Origin: Anaerolineae bacterium
Lineage (GTDB): Bacteria; Chloroflexota; Anaerolineae; Anaerolineales; Anaerolineaceae
Reading direction: 5' to 3'
Length of the DNA: 64,000 nucleotides
Assembly (NCBI GenBank): GCA_013178185.1
Contig: JABLXC010000003.1
Coordinates: 62,001-126,000, forward strand
Part shown: positions 25,408 to 34,966 of the stretch, one piece after another
How positions within the stretch are numbered: position 1 is the first letter of the stretch
Layout: each line of letters opens with the position of its first letter
Notes under the pieces: generated by a model
Told to the model about the DNA's origin: nothing
What the model saw: only the letters and a program-made list of their open reading frames with translations
Database searches by the model: none
Program-made: the position numbers and the translations under genes

Positions 25408-26259
25408 ATGCAAAATCGCCTGGACTTTACTTTTAGCCGACTCCGTAAAAACAATGAAGGTGCCCTCATCCCGCTGACGCCAGGAGACAAAGCGCCTTAC
25501 ACAAAGTCGCTGGAATTGCTGGATATGTTTGCAAAGGTTGGGGCAGACGCGGTTGAAATTGTGATCCCGACCCGCTACGCATGGATGGAAGGTTCCAATA
25601 TGCTCATTCACCAAATGGAAGCTGTTCGCGATGGAGTTCAGACTGAGGATTCGTTCTCTTTAATGGAAGTGGCGCGGAAGAGGTATCCTGATTTGGCATT
25701 GGTGACCTTGAATTTTATGGGACCGGTATTTGGGTGGGGATTAAAAGAATACGCCGAAAGCTGTCAGAAGGCCCAGATGGACGGTGCGGATATTCCGGAC
25801 TACCCTTTTGTCGCCGGAAACGATCACGAAGGTTTTGTGCAGGCCTTGCACGATCATCAAGTGCACTTTACAAACGACTTAACGGTGGACCTGGCAATGG
25901 CAGAGCCAGGCACACCGGCACATACGTTGTGTCAAAATCTTGTAAAAAAATCTTCTGGATTTATGTTTCTCATTGCTCAGCCTGGCGGGCAGTCCGGCGT
26001 GAAAGATAGACTGCCAGTTGAAAAATTAAAACCGGCTTGTGAAAGGCTGCGAAAAATGGAAGAAGAGTTGGGCGTCAATACCCCGATCATTGTTGTCTGT
26101 GGAATTTCAACGCCGGAACAGGTGCGAGATTCCATTCGTGTTGTTGGCGCAGATGGCGTGATGCTGGGCAGCGCTGTCTCGAAGCGTTTACAAGCTGGGG
26201 AACCGATCGAAAAAATCGAACCTTTTGTTCGTTCGTTGAAAGAAGCAACGCAACTGTGA
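25408..26259 (+). CDS. TrpA-like (alpha/beta)8 barrel protein, copy 1
   Basis: The protein has 283 residues, with GGAGG seven bases before ATG 25408. The sequence follows the tryptophan synthase alpha chain: FSRLRKNNEGALIPLTPGD opening, ADAVEIVIP with Glu50 at the position of catalytic Glu49, and GADIPDYP. Phosphate-binding segments are changed (QPGGQSG where TrpA has GVTG), while ADGVMLGSAVS is kept. The position of catalytic Asp60 is Glu61 (WMEGS). TrpA cleaves indole-3-glycerol phosphate to indole and glyceraldehyde 3-phosphate; with the altered active site the natural substrate here is probably different. It sits between the TrpB-like gene and a second TrpA-like gene. Confidence 0.8.
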   Translation: MQNRLDFTFSRLRKNNEGALIPLTPGDKAPYTKSLELLDMFAKVGADAVEIVIPTRYAWMEGSNMLIHQMEAVRDGVQTEDSFSLMEVARKRYPDLALVTLNFMGPVFGWGLKEYAESCQKAQMDGADIPDYPFVAGNDHEGFVQALHDHQVHFTNDLTVDLAMAEPGTPAHTLCQNLVKKSSGFMFLIAQPGGQSGVKDRLPVEKLKPACERLRKMEEELGVNTPIIVVCGISTPEQVRDSIRVVGADGVMLGSAVSKRLQAGEPIEKIEPFVRSLKEATQL

Positions 26260-26267
26260 GGAAAATC

Positions 26268-27107
26268 ATGAACCGCGTGGATGGTCTGTTTCAGAAATTG
26301 AAAGCGAAGAAAGAAGGGGCCTTGATGTGTTACCTGCCGGTGATTGGCCCCAGTTTCAATTATTCGCTTGAGATCGCTGATGCCTTTGTTGAGGGCGGGG
26401 TTGACATGTTCGAATTATGTATTCCCGGCGGCGCGCCGTGGCTGGACGGGCCGCCTATGCAAACGCATCACAAGGTTTGCGGCCAGACGGGCGTCACGGT
26501 AGAAAGGGCTTTTGAACTGGCTTCTTTGGTCAGAGAGCGCTATCCGGAACTTCCGATCCTACCCATGGGGTATGTTTCCTCGATTGTGGAAACGGGTGTG
26601 GACACGTTTGTCGGGCTTGCCGCTGCCGCTGGTGTGGACGGCTATGAGTTGCCAGATTACCCGGCCTATAAGGCGGGCGATCCAATCGGTTTTCACCGAA
26701 AGATGCGCGAAAAAAATATGTACAGCGTCAATTTTATTGACGGAATCAGCCTTGCGCCAGAAGGGACGCCGGCTTATCGTCTTCTGGAAGAGATATTAAG
26801 CGATGCAAAGGGCTTTCTATTCATGACGGCGTCACCCGGCGTGACCGGCGGGACAGGAGATATCCCCCTGGAACATTTGAAAAAATCAGTTGCCCGCGTG
26901 CGCGAGGTGCAGAAGAAAGTGGATCACGATACACCTGTTCTGGTTGGCTTTGGTTTGACCAGGCCGGAGCACGTCCAAAAGGTAATTCAGGTTGTTCGGG
27001 CGGACGCGGTGGTGGTGGGGAGCGCCGTATCCCGCTATATCAACCGGCATGAAAAACCCGAGATAATCTTTAAGTTTATCCAATCATTAAAACAGGAAAC
27101 GTTGTGA
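26268..27107 (+). CDS. TrpA-like (alpha/beta)8 barrel protein, copy 2
   Basis: The protein has 279 residues. It keeps both TrpA catalytic acids at their classical numbers: Glu49 in DMFELCIPG and Asp60 in PWLDGPPMQ. It also keeps the phosphate-site motifs ASPGVTGGTG, GFGLTRPE and VVGSAVSRY, and the GYELPDYP barrel strand. A retro-aldol activity that releases glyceraldehyde 3-phosphate is therefore plausible. The ATG at 26268 has GAGG six bases upstream, and the gap to copy 1 is only eight bases. The barrel loop that contacts indole is not obviously conserved, so a different aglycone or sugar phosphate is possible. Confidence 0.8.
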   Translation: MNRVDGLFQKLKAKKEGALMCYLPVIGPSFNYSLEIADAFVEGGVDMFELCIPGGAPWLDGPPMQTHHKVCGQTGVTVERAFELASLVRERYPELPILPMGYVSSIVETGVDTFVGLAAAAGVDGYELPDYPAYKAGDPIGFHRKMREKNMYSVNFIDGISLAPEGTPAYRLLEEILSDAKGFLFMTASPGVTGGTGDIPLEHLKKSVARVREVQKKVDHDTPVLVGFGLTRPEHVQKVIQVVRADAVVVGSAVSRYINRHEKPEIIFKFIQSLKQETL

Positions 27108-27203
27108 AAGGGAGAAGGAGGCGATATATAAGAAAAATTCATTCAATCTTTTTGTATTCTCGTTGGTTGAATCATCCCAATAAAAGTATGTAAGGAGAAT
27201 GAA

Positions 27204-28475
27204 ATGGAAACATTTGTTGCGTTCTTAAAATCAATCACTGCCCTTCCGACTGCGGTTATGCTTCCTCTGGCGATTCTTATTCTCTCTTTGATCGCCGGAA
27301 TGAAGTTCGGGAAGGCTTTCCGGGCATCTGTTCTCATTGGCATTGGTTTAGTCGGTCTTTTTGCCATGATTGGGGTTTTTGGTTCGACGATTGGCCCTGT
27401 GGTGGCTGGGTTTGTGGCGAATACCGGCATTCAACTGGATGTCAGTGATCTGGGGGTGTTTACGCTGTTGACTGCCACCTGGGGTTCTCCGATTGCCATC
27501 TGGTTCATCCCGGTCGGCTTGTTGGTTAACCTTCTCTTTCTGGCTCTAAAGCTGACAAAAACCCTAGACGCCGATATTTTGAACTACTGGACATGGGGCA
27601 TTACCGCCGTAGTGGTATATACATTGACCGGGAGTGTTTGGTTGGCTTTGTTGTTCTTCGCCCTGAACGAGATCCTGATCTTGTTCATAGCGGATAGAAC
27701 AGCCCCGATCGTTGCAGAGCATTATGGGATTGAAGGAACCTCTGTTCCGCATGGCAATGCCGGACTCTGGCCGCCAGTGGGTATTGCGATGAACTGGGTT
27801 ATCGAGAAAATCCCTGGATTAAATAAGCTGGACGCTGATCCTGAGACGATCCAGAAGAAATTTGGTGTGGTCGGAGATCCGATCTTTATCGGCGTGGTGC
27901 TCGGCGCGATCTTGGGCATCGCCGGTAAACAGCCCTGGGGAAGCGTGTTGAATACGGCGGTTACCCTGGCTGCTGTGATGATTATCTTCCCCCGCATGCT
28001 CAACATCATGATGGAAGGCCTTCGCCCGATTTCTGAGCAGGTGCGCGATTTTATGAAGAAGCGCTTCAATCGCGATGTTTACATTGGCCTGGATGCCGCC
28101 ATCTTGATTGGTTTTCCGGAAAACCTGGCTGCGGGTATTCTTTTAATCCCGATCATCATTGCACTCGCATTAATCCTTCCTGGAAACCGCGTTATTCCGC
28201 TGGCAGATCTGGCGATTGCAGGTCCGTTCCTTGTTTGTCTGGTGAGTCCCTTCTGCAAGCGCGGCAATATTGTTCGGACCCTGATTGCTGGAACGGTCGT
28301 TTTCATCATTGCGCTTTACACCGCCGGCGATCTGGCGCCAGTCTATACCGAAGCCGGGAAAACGATTGGTATGAACATCCCGGAAGGCACGGTCTGGACG
28401 AGCATCGGTGCTGGCTCACACTGGTTTGCTTGGATCGTTGCTAAGATCCTTGGTTTATTTGGATATGTTTTATAG
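27204..28475 (+). CDS. PTS EIIC permease, galactitol (GAT) family
   Basis: The 423-residue polytopic protein has about 10-12 membrane segments. Family features are the N-terminal TALPTAVMLPLAILILSL segment, VPHGNAGLWPPVG in the middle and MMEGLRPISEQVRDFMKKRF, as in GatC-type permeases. EIIC carries the substrate across the membrane while EIIB phosphorylates it. Members transport polyols such as galactitol and arabinitol; the substrate here is not deducible. AAGGAGAATGAA precedes the ATG. The 96-base gap before it shows no terminator. EIIB follows, behind a perfect hairpin. Confidence 0.88.
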   Translation: METFVAFLKSITALPTAVMLPLAILILSLIAGMKFGKAFRASVLIGIGLVGLFAMIGVFGSTIGPVVAGFVANTGIQLDVSDLGVFTLLTATWGSPIAIWFIPVGLLVNLLFLALKLTKTLDADILNYWTWGITAVVVYTLTGSVWLALLFFALNEILILFIADRTAPIVAEHYGIEGTSVPHGNAGLWPPVGIAMNWVIEKIPGLNKLDADPETIQKKFGVVGDPIFIGVVLGAILGIAGKQPWGSVLNTAVTLAAVMIIFPRMLNIMMEGLRPISEQVRDFMKKRFNRDVYIGLDAAILIGFPENLAAGILLIPIIIALALILPGNRVIPLADLAIAGPFLVCLVSPFCKRGNIVRTLIAGTVVFIIALYTAGDLAPVYTEAGKTIGMNIPEGTVWTSIGAGSHWFAWIVAKILGLFGYVL

Positions 28476-28495
28476 GTTAAAATAGGTGGTTGAGA

Positions 28496-28531
28496 ATGGG
28501 CGAATAGCAAGGCCCATGACTATTCGCCCAT
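28496..28531 (+). promoter_or_regulatory. Perfect 12-bp intercistronic hairpin between EIIC and EIIB
   Basis: ATGGGCGAATAG (28496-28507) and CTATTCGCCCAT (28520-28531) pair fully around a 12-base loop. The stem ends about five bases before the AAGGAGG of EIIB. There is no U-run, so mRNA stabilisation, processing or translational control is more likely than termination. Confidence 0.7.
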
Positions 28532-28548
28532 CATCTAAGGAGGAAACC

Positions 28549-28833
28549 TTGGCAAAGAAATATGTGTTGTCAGTTTGCGGAACGGGCGGTGTGACCTCTG
28601 GCGTTGTCGCCGATAAGATCCGGGATATTTGTAAGCGGCATGGCATTGATGTTGAGGTAGCGACTGCAAAAGCGGTTGAGATTTCGTCTAAATTGGAATC
28701 GCAGCATTTTGATCTTATCGCATCGGCCACACGTGTCAAGGAAACGACTGTGCCTGTGATGAATTGCATGGCGTTTTTATCGGGCGTTGGCGAGGAAGCG
28801 TTGGAGCAGAAAATTGTCGAAGCGCTGAAATAG
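28549..28833 (+). CDS. PTS EIIB component, galactitol type
   Basis: The protein has 94 residues from TTG 28549, which has AAGGAGG five bases upstream; no ATG fits. The phosphocysteine is Cys10 in LSVCGTGGVTSG, the P-loop of lactose/galactitol-type EIIB. EIIB takes phosphate from EIIA His72 and hands it to the substrate bound by EIIC. The following HPr gene starts 38 bases downstream. Confidence 0.9.
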   Translation: MAKKYVLSVCGTGGVTSGVVADKIRDICKRHGIDVEVATAKAVEISSKLESQHFDLIASATRVKETTVPVMNCMAFLSGVGEEALEQKIVEALK

Positions 28834-28871
28834 TTTCGCATAGTCTTGTAATTGTTTATTGGCGGTTAAAT

Positions 28872-29153
28872 ATGGTTACTATAGAATTTACGATTATGAA
28901 TGAATCGGGTCTACACGCACGCCCCGCATCAGATTTTGTAATGGAGGCTTCTTCCTATAAGAGTGATATTTGCATCCGAAACAGCAGTGTTTCCTCCGAA
29001 TGGGTGGACGCAAAGAGTATCTTGTCTATCCTGGGTTTGGGGGTCGAGAGCAAGCACAAAATTGAAATAAAGGCTGAAGGCGAAGACGAGGTTGAGGCGA
29101 TTCAGAATCTGAAAGCGCTTTTAGAGAAGAATATTAACGAAAAGACAAAATAG
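28872..29153 (+). CDS. ptsH: HPr-family phosphocarrier protein
   Basis: The protein has 93 residues. The PTS phosphorylation site His15 lies in SGLHARPAS. The regulatory-serine region reads WVDAKSILS, putting the equivalent of Ser46 at Ser49. HPr shuttles phosphate from Enzyme I to EIIA. The Shine-Dalgarno before ATG 28872 is weak. Having HPr inside a sugar cluster and directly before Enzyme I suggests either the genome's only general PTS or a dedicated one. No HPr kinase gene of the usual type is in the window. Confidence 0.93.
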   Translation: MVTIEFTIMNESGLHARPASDFVMEASSYKSDICIRNSSVSSEWVDAKSILSILGLGVESKHKIEIKAEGEDEVEAIQNLKALLEKNINEKTK

Positions 29154-29162
29154 CAGGCGAGG

Positions 29163-30899
29163 ATGCAAAAGGTTAAAGGGAAGATCCGCTTGAGTGGGTT
29201 GGCAGGCGCGCCGGGACTGGCTTATGGCAAGGCGCATCACTTCCGACCGGTTGAAGATGTAACAATCAGCCGGTCGTCGAATAACGATCCAGTTAAAGAA
29301 CAAAGCCGGATGGATGACGCTGTGAGAGCAGCACGCGCAGAAATTGCCATGATCAAGGAAAAAGTCGCTCATGATGCTAATGCAAGTGAAGCCCATATTT
29401 TTGATGCACACCTGACTTTCCTGAACGACCCTGCTTTGATCAAACGGGTCTCAAATGCGATCGGTCAGGGATTGAATGCTGAGGCGGCCTGGTCAGATGC
29501 GATTAATTTGTTCGTTGAGCAGCTTGAAAAATTGAACGACCCCATACTTCGAACCAGGGCTACGGATGTCTCCGATGTTGGGCAACGGGTGCTTAATCAT
29601 CTGATGGGCAGATCCAATGCGATAGACCTGGAGCCGGATGAGCCAGTCGTCCTTGTTGCTGAGGACCTTTCTCCTTCCGTGACTGCATCTTTGGACAAAA
29701 AAGCCGTTCTGGCGTTCTGTACCGCCCTGGGATCGGCCACCTCCCATGCTTCCATTCTGGCAAAGGCGCTGGGAATTCCGGCTGTGGTGGGATTGGGAGA
29801 GCAGCTCTTATCCTTGCAAGAGGGACAGCTTGTATTGGTCGATGGCTATAACGGAAGGGTCGTTCTGGAACCCGATGAAGCAGAGTTAGAAGCTTTCTTG
29901 AAACGCAAAGATACCGATCGCGAGTTGGCGATGATGGATCGCTCAAATGCCTTCCTTCCTGCGGTCAGCATGGATGGCTACCGGATCGAGGTGGCAGCCA
30001 ATATCGGCAGCGTGGCGGATGCAAGAGACGCGGTTGAATCGGGGGCTGATGGGATCGGCCTGCTTCGGACGGAGTTTTTGTACCTGAACGAGAGCAATCT
30101 TCCTCGCGAAGAAGAACAGATGCGGGTCTACGCGGAGATTGCAGCGGTGGTCGGCGACCTACCTGTTGTTGTTCGCACCCTGGATATTGGCGGTGATAAG
30201 TCAGTGCCCTATCTTGGAACCAGGAATGAGGTCAACCCGTTTTTGGGATGGCGAGCGATCCGTATGATCAGTGAACGGCCGGATATTTTGTTGTCTCAAT
30301 TCCGATCTTTGCTGCGCGGATTCGCGGGCAGCCGGTTGCATATCATGTTGCCTATGGTTTCCAGTGTGGATGAATTGGAGGAGGCGCGGGCAATTTTCGA
30401 CGCTGCTCGAGAACAGCTCAAAACCGAAAAGCTTGTTTTTGCCCAGGATGTGAAATTTGGCATCATGGTCGAAGTTCCATCCACAGCCATTTTGGCTGAT
30501 CATTTTGCGAAACAGGTTGATTTCTTTTCAATTGGGACGAACGATTTAACGCAATACACTCTGGCGGTTGACCGCACGAATCAACGAGTTGCTCATATCT
30601 CAAGCCCATTTCATCCGGCGGTGTTGAAGTTGATCAAGATGACAATTGACGCTGCCCACCGGAATGGCCGCTGGGTGGGGCTATGCGGCGAAATGGCAGG
30701 CGATCCTCTGGCTATTCCCATTTTATTGGGCATGGGACTGGATGAATTCAGCATGACCCCGGCTTCTATCCCAAGTGCGAAAAGAATCATTCGGAATTAC
30801 AGTAAAGCAGAGTGTCAAAAATTCGCCGAGGAAGCGCTTCGGTTTGAAAAGACCGAATTGGTGAAAGCATATTTATCCTCAAAATTCCAATGCATGTAA
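29163..30899 (+). CDS. ptsI: PTS Enzyme I (phosphoenolpyruvate-protein phosphotransferase)
   Basis: The 578-residue protein is of standard length. The phosphorylated His195 lies in GSATSHASILAKALG. The C-terminal PEP-binding barrel has LLRTEFLYL, LDIGGDKSVPYL, GTNDLTQYTLAVDR and the catalytic-cysteine block GLCGEMAGDP. Enzyme I takes phosphate from phosphoenolpyruvate and passes it to HPr. It starts nine bases after HPr and ends the PTS cluster. I see no U-rich terminator before the next gene, 28 bases on. Confidence 0.96.
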   Translation: MQKVKGKIRLSGLAGAPGLAYGKAHHFRPVEDVTISRSSNNDPVKEQSRMDDAVRAARAEIAMIKEKVAHDANASEAHIFDAHLTFLNDPALIKRVSNAIGQGLNAEAAWSDAINLFVEQLEKLNDPILRTRATDVSDVGQRVLNHLMGRSNAIDLEPDEPVVLVAEDLSPSVTASLDKKAVLAFCTALGSATSHASILAKALGIPAVVGLGEQLLSLQEGQLVLVDGYNGRVVLEPDEAELEAFLKRKDTDRELAMMDRSNAFLPAVSMDGYRIEVAANIGSVADARDAVESGADGIGLLRTEFLYLNESNLPREEEQMRVYAEIAAVVGDLPVVVRTLDIGGDKSVPYLGTRNEVNPFLGWRAIRMISERPDILLSQFRSLLRGFAGSRLHIMLPMVSSVDELEEARAIFDAAREQLKTEKLVFAQDVKFGIMVEVPSTAILADHFAKQVDFFSIGTNDLTQYTLAVDRTNQRVAHISSPFHPAVLKLIKMTIDAAHRNGRWVGLCGEMAGDPLAIPILLGMGLDEFSMTPASIPSAKRIIRNYSKAECQKFAEEALRFEKTELVKAYLSSKFQCM

Positions 30900-30927
30900 A
30901 ATAGAATAATGAGGATGATCGTCTGAT

Positions 30928-31776
30928 ATGAACCCTAGATTGCTGATCCTTAAACTCATTCTGCTTACTGCAGCGGCTTTTGCGCTTTTTTCAGCGGATT
31001 TTATGTCTTTCGAACTGTCGCAGCCCCTTCGAACAACCGCGGGACTGGTACTGTTGGCTGCCTTTCTGGTGGCAGCGGTTACGGCTTACCTGTTGCAAAA
31101 TCTGCGCGGCCGGGGCTGGAGGTTAGGGATTGCCCTGTTCCTCGCTTTTTATAGCTTGAACACGGTTTTAGTGGCGGTGGAAGCCTATTATCTGAGCGAT
31201 GTCTTACCCCTCCCTTTGGCGTTGCGTCTTTTGGTCAATGGAGCGATTGCTGCGGGGTTGTTCACGCTGGCTTCTCTGTGGATTTTCGGGCGATTACAAG
31301 AAGGGACGGAAACGGGAATCCCGCCATTTTGGCTGGGGATGTCCTGGTTCCGCTGGGTGATTGGACTGTTGCTGTGCGCTTTTTGTTGGGTGGTGTTGTT
31401 TATCATTGTGGGGTCGCTGGTTTTTCGCCCACTTGCCTTAGCGTTGGCGCCGGTTGAAGCGCCGGTTTATTTTGCCAGCTTTGATGCGCTGGCCGAGACC
31501 CAAGGGCCGCAGATATTGGTTTTTCAGGCTGTGCGGGGAGCAATTTGGGCGCTTTTGACCCTGCCGTTGCTGCGTTTATTAAAAGGCGATTGGCGAAAAG
31601 TTGGGGTACAGTTAGGGCTGGCGTTTGCCGTTTGGATGGGGGTCAACCTGCTCTATCCTTCGGGACTGTCGGTGAGAATTCAGACGGCGCACTTTGTCGA
31701 AGTCGCGCTTGAAAACTTTTTGTACGGTTTGCTGTTGGCCTGGTTCTTTGCGCCGCGCGCTGAAAAAGTGGTTTAA
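30928..31776 (+). CDS. Polytopic membrane protein of unknown function
   Basis: The 282-residue protein has about seven or eight hydrophobic segments, short loops and no recognised motif. The middle loop ([16 protein letters not shown]) is the main soluble stretch. It starts 28 bases after Enzyme I and could be read from the PTS transcript, but nothing in it suggests a PTS role. The end lies just before the glyQS promoter. The sequence gives no basis for a function. Confidence 0.6.
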   Translation: MNPRLLILKLILLTAAAFALFSADFMSFELSQPLRTTAGLVLLAAFLVAAVTAYLLQNLRGRGWRLGIALFLAFYSLNTVLVAVEAYYLSDVLPLPLALRLLVNGAIAAGLFTLASLWIFGRLQEGTETGIPPFWLGMSWFRWVIGLLLCAFCWVVLFIIVGSLVFRPLALALAPVEAPVYFASFDALAETQGPQILVFQAVRGAIWALLTLPLLRLLKGDWRKVGVQLGLAFAVWMGVNLLYPSGLSVRIQTAHFVEVALENFLYGLLLAWFFAPRAEKVV

Positions 31777-31783
31777 CCCCACA

Positions 31784-31792
31784 TGGTATAAT
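31784..31792 (+). promoter_or_regulatory. Extended -10 promoter for glyQS
   Basis: TGGTATAAT lies 35 bases before ATG 31827. No -35 match is seen, as is common for extended -10 promoters. Transcription would start near 31799, leaving a leader of under 30 bases with no room for a T-box. Confidence 0.6.
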
Positions 31793-31826
31793 TCACTTTT
31801 TGAATCTGCTAACAACCGGAGAATCC

Positions 31827-34800
31827 ATGTCCAAACCGCTTGATTTCCAATCAATCATGCTCACCTTGCAGCATTTCTGGGCGGAGAACGGTTGCCTGAT
31901 CTGGCAGCCCTATTACACTCAAGTGGGCGCCGGCACCTATAACCCTGCTACTGTGTTGCGCGTCTTGGGCCCGGAACCCTGGAATGTTGGTTATGTGGAA
32001 CCTTCGGTGCGCCCAGATGACGGCCGCTATGGCGAGAACCCCAACCGTTTGCAGCAGCATTATCAGTTTCAGGTGATTCTTAAACCTGACCCTGGCAACC
32101 CGCAGGAGATTTATCTGCGTTCTCTGGTCGCTCTGGGAATCGATCCCAAGCGGCATGATATCCGCTTTGTGGAAGATAATTGGGAATCGCCCGCTTTAGG
32201 CGCCTGGGGGCTGGGCTGGGAAGTCTGGTTGGATGGGCAAGAGATCACGCAGTTTACCTACTTTCAGCAAGCTGGCGGGATGCAGCTTGACCCGGTCTCG
32301 GTCGAGATCACCTACGGCCTGGAGCGGATCGCGATGGCGCTGCAGGGGGTGCGCCACTTTAAAGATATTCGCTGGAATGGCCGTTTCACGTGCGGCGATA
32401 TGAACCTGCAGGCCGAGCAGGAGCATAGCAAGTATTACTTCGAGGTCGCCGATGTTGAGCGTATGCAGAACCTTTATGCGATCTATGAAGCTGAGGCAGA
32501 AGCAGCCCTGGCGCAAGGTTTAATCCTCCCTGCGCATGATTACATTTTGAAGTGCTCTCATACCTTTAACATCCTGGATACGCGTGGGGCGATTGGCGTG
32601 ACCGAACGTCAGGCGTTTTTTGGCCGGATGCGAGAACTTACCCGGCGGGTTGCCGAGGCGTATGTCGAGGAACGCCGTAAGCTAGAATTTCCATGGCTAC
32701 TGGGGGACGCTTCAGGAGGAGTGGTCGGCAAAAAGAAAAAAAGCCTTGCGTCGGATCATCCGCTGCCTGTCATGGCCGGCCCGGCCGATTTCTTGCTTGA
32801 GATTGGGACGGAGGAGCTGCCCGCCGGAGACCTGGCGGCCGCCCTGGAGCAATTGAAAGCGCGCTTTGAGCCCATGTTAGATGAATTGAGACTGGCGCAT
32901 GGCGAAGTGGCCATTTTGGGCGCTCCCCGCCGGCTGGTGGTTTTTGCCAGGGAAATCGCGCCGCGCCAGCCGGATCGCGAGACGATCTATAAAGGCCCGC
33001 CTGCAAACCGGGCTTTTGACGCTTCTGGCCAACCTACCCAAGCGGCCGAGGGTTTTGCCCGCGGGAAGGGAGTGGCGCTTTCAGACCTGGAGGTGCGTGA
33101 GATGGATGGGGGGCGGTATGTTGTCGCCAGAGTGCAAGAAGCGGGACGTTCAGCCGCCGAAATCCTCGCCGAGGCGCTGCCTGCTCTGATCGCCGGGCTA
33201 CGTTTTGAGAAACCCATGCGGTGGAATGCAACCAATATATATTTCTCGCGCCCTATCCGCTGGCTAGTCTCGCTGTTAGGCGACCAGGTGATCCAGTTTA
33301 CTTATGCGGGGCTAGAATCAGGGCGCACGACGCGCGGCTTGCGGTTTTCAGATGCGGAGGAGTTTGAAGTGCGCGACGCAGCGGATTATTTCGCCGCCAT
33401 GCGGGCGCAGCAAATCGTCCTCGATCCGCAAGAACGCAAACAAGTCATCGCCCGACAGGCGCAGGCGCTTATGCAAACCCAGAATGGCGCTGCAACGCTG
33501 GATGAAGGGTTGTTGGATGAAGTGACCCATCTTGTAGAAGCCCCCACCGCTTTTCTGGGTAGGTTCGAACCTTCATTCTTGGAGCTGCCGTCTGAGGTGC
33601 TGGTTTCGGTAATGAAGAAGCACCAACGGTATTTTCCGGTCTGGTCAGCGGAGGGTAAGCTACTGCCATTTTTTGTTGGGGTTCGCAACGGCAACACCGA
33701 GTATCTGGAAGTTGTGGCTGACGGTAATGAGCAAGTCATTCGCGCCCGCTTTGCCGACGCTTCTTTCTTTATCAAGGATGATTTACAGCATAAACTAGAA
33801 GATTATTTACCTCGCCTTGGAACGTTGATGTTCCAGGCCAGGTTGGGTTCCATGCTGGATAAAGCCAGGCGGGTAGAGAAGCTGGTAGATGCTCTGTTGC
33901 CGTGGGTTGGGTTGAACGCCGAAGAAACTGCGGCGGCCCGGCGAGCGGCTGCGTTGTGTAAAGCCGATCTGGTGACCCATATGGTGGTCGAAATGACCTC
34001 CCTTCAGGGAATCATGGGACAATATTACGCCCTGCATTCTGGCGAGAGCGAGATGACTGCCAGGGCAATTTTTGAGCATTACCTGCCTCGTTTCTCTGGA
34101 GATCAATTGCCCAAGACCAGGCCTGGGCTGGCAGTCGGTTTGGCAGACCGGTTGGATACCCTCAGTGGTTTGTTTGCAGCGGGTCTAGCGCCGAGCGGGG
34201 CGAAAGATCCGTTTGCTCAACGCCGGGCTGCGCTTGGGCTGGTGCAGGTATTGATGTCCTGGGATCTCGATTTTGACTTGCGACTGGGTTTGAAACTGGC
34301 GGCTGGTAACCTTCCCATTGAAGCTAGCGTTGACAGCCAGACCGAGTGCCTTGAATTTATCTCCGGTCGGCTGCGCGCCCTTCTGATTGAGTGGGGTTTC
34401 CGTTATGACGTGGTGGATGCAGTCCTGGCAGCGCAGAAGCACAACCCGGCTGGCGCTCACCGAGCCGTAAAACAACTTTCGGAATGGGTCAAGCGCCCGG
34501 ATTGGAATATTATCCTCCCAGCTTACGCGCGTTGTGTGCGCATCACTCGCAGCCAGCCTGGTCCTTTTAACCTGGACGAAAAATTGTTTCGAGAGGAAGA
34601 AGAAAGAAAGCTCTACCAGGCGCTTCAGATTGCCAGGAGCGCCGCCGGTCAGGATGGCTCCTTGGAAGGTTTTATGCGTGCGTTCCTTCCCATGATCCCG
34701 GTGATCAATCGCTTTTTTGATGTTGTTCTGGTCATGGCTGAGGATGCTGCTTTGCGCGCCAATCGTTTGGGGCTGTTGAAAGCGGTTGCCGACCTGGCGG

Positions 34801-34838
34801 CTGGGATTGCTGATTTTTCGGCGCTGGAAGGTTTTTGA
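31827..34838 (+). CDS. glyQS: Glycyl-tRNA synthetase, fused alpha and beta subunits
   Basis: The 1003-residue protein joins the two chains of the bacterial alpha2beta2 enzyme. Residues 1-290 are the catalytic alpha part ([19 protein letters not shown]-type opening, then [18 protein letters not shown] and the aminoacylation motif 3 region [12 protein letters not shown]). A linker rich in Lys and Pro leads into the beta part from about residue 320 ([14 protein letters not shown]). The beta part has KPMRWN, the HD-like domain ([14 protein letters not shown]) and a C-terminal anticodon-binding-like region. In many bacteria these are separate genes; single-chain fusions occur in some lineages. The start is ATG 31827, with GGAG six bases upstream. 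Confidence 0.93.
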   Translation: MSKPLDFQSIMLTLQHFWAENGCLIWQPYYTQVGAGTYNPATVLRVLGPEPWNVGYVEPSVRPDDGRYGENPNRLQQHYQFQVILKPDPGNPQEIYLRSLVALGIDPKRHDIRFVEDNWESPALGAWGLGWEVWLDGQEITQFTYFQQAGGMQLDPVSVEITYGLERIAMALQGVRHFKDIRWNGRFTCGDMNLQAEQEHSKYYFEVADVERMQNLYAIYEAEAEAALAQGLILPAHDYILKCSHTFNILDTRGAIGVTERQAFFGRMRELTRRVAEAYVEERRKLEFPWLLGDASGGVVGKKKKSLASDHPLPVMAGPADFLLEIGTEELPAGDLAAALEQLKARFEPMLDELRLAHGEVAILGAPRRLVVFAREIAPRQPDRETIYKGPPANRAFDASGQPTQAAEGFARGKGVALSDLEVREMDGGRYVVARVQEAGRSAAEILAEALPALIAGLRFEKPMRWNATNIYFSRPIRWLVSLLGDQVIQFTYAGLESGRTTRGLRFSDAEEFEVRDAADYFAAMRAQQIVLDPQERKQVIARQAQALMQTQNGAATLDEGLLDEVTHLVEAPTAFLGRFEPSFLELPSEVLVSVMKKHQRYFPVWSAEGKLLPFFVGVRNGNTEYLEVVADGNEQVIRARFADASFFIKDDLQHKLEDYLPRLGTLMFQARLGSMLDKARRVEKLVDALLPWVGLNAEETAAARRAAALCKADLVTHMVVEMTSLQGIMGQYYALHSGESEMTARAIFEHYLPRFSGDQLPKTRPGLAVGLADRLDTLSGLFAAGLAPSGAKDPFAQRRAALGLVQVLMSWDLDFDLRLGLKLAAGNLPIEASVDSQTECLEFISGRLRALLIEWGFRYDVVDAVLAAQKHNPAGAHRAVKQLSEWVKRPDWNIILPAYARCVRITRSQPGPFNLDEKLFREEEERKLYQALQIARSAAGQDGSLEGFMRAFLPMIPVINRFFDVVLVMAEDAALRANRLGLLKAVADLAAGIADFSALEGF

Positions 34839-34966
34839 TCGTTTTCATTGCTGGGATAGGGAGTGCACGAATTTCCCACTACTGAAGCCGCGGTAGGTGT
34901 GATTTCCGCGAAGCGTGACATCGTTCCTGTTTCTTTGGATTATTGTCATCTTATTATCGAAACTGG

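Noticed and set aside
24467-27107. A tryptophan biosynthesis operon (trpB-trpA)
   Set aside because: The TrpB-like protein lacks the PLP lysine, there are two TrpA-like copies in the order B-A-A, and all neighbours are PTS genes; no other trp gene is present.
23940-28833. A galactitol utilisation operon
   Set aside because: EIIA, EIIB and EIIC are of the GAT family, but galactitol-phosphate dehydrogenase and tagatose-bisphosphate aldolase genes are absent, so the substrate cannot be called.
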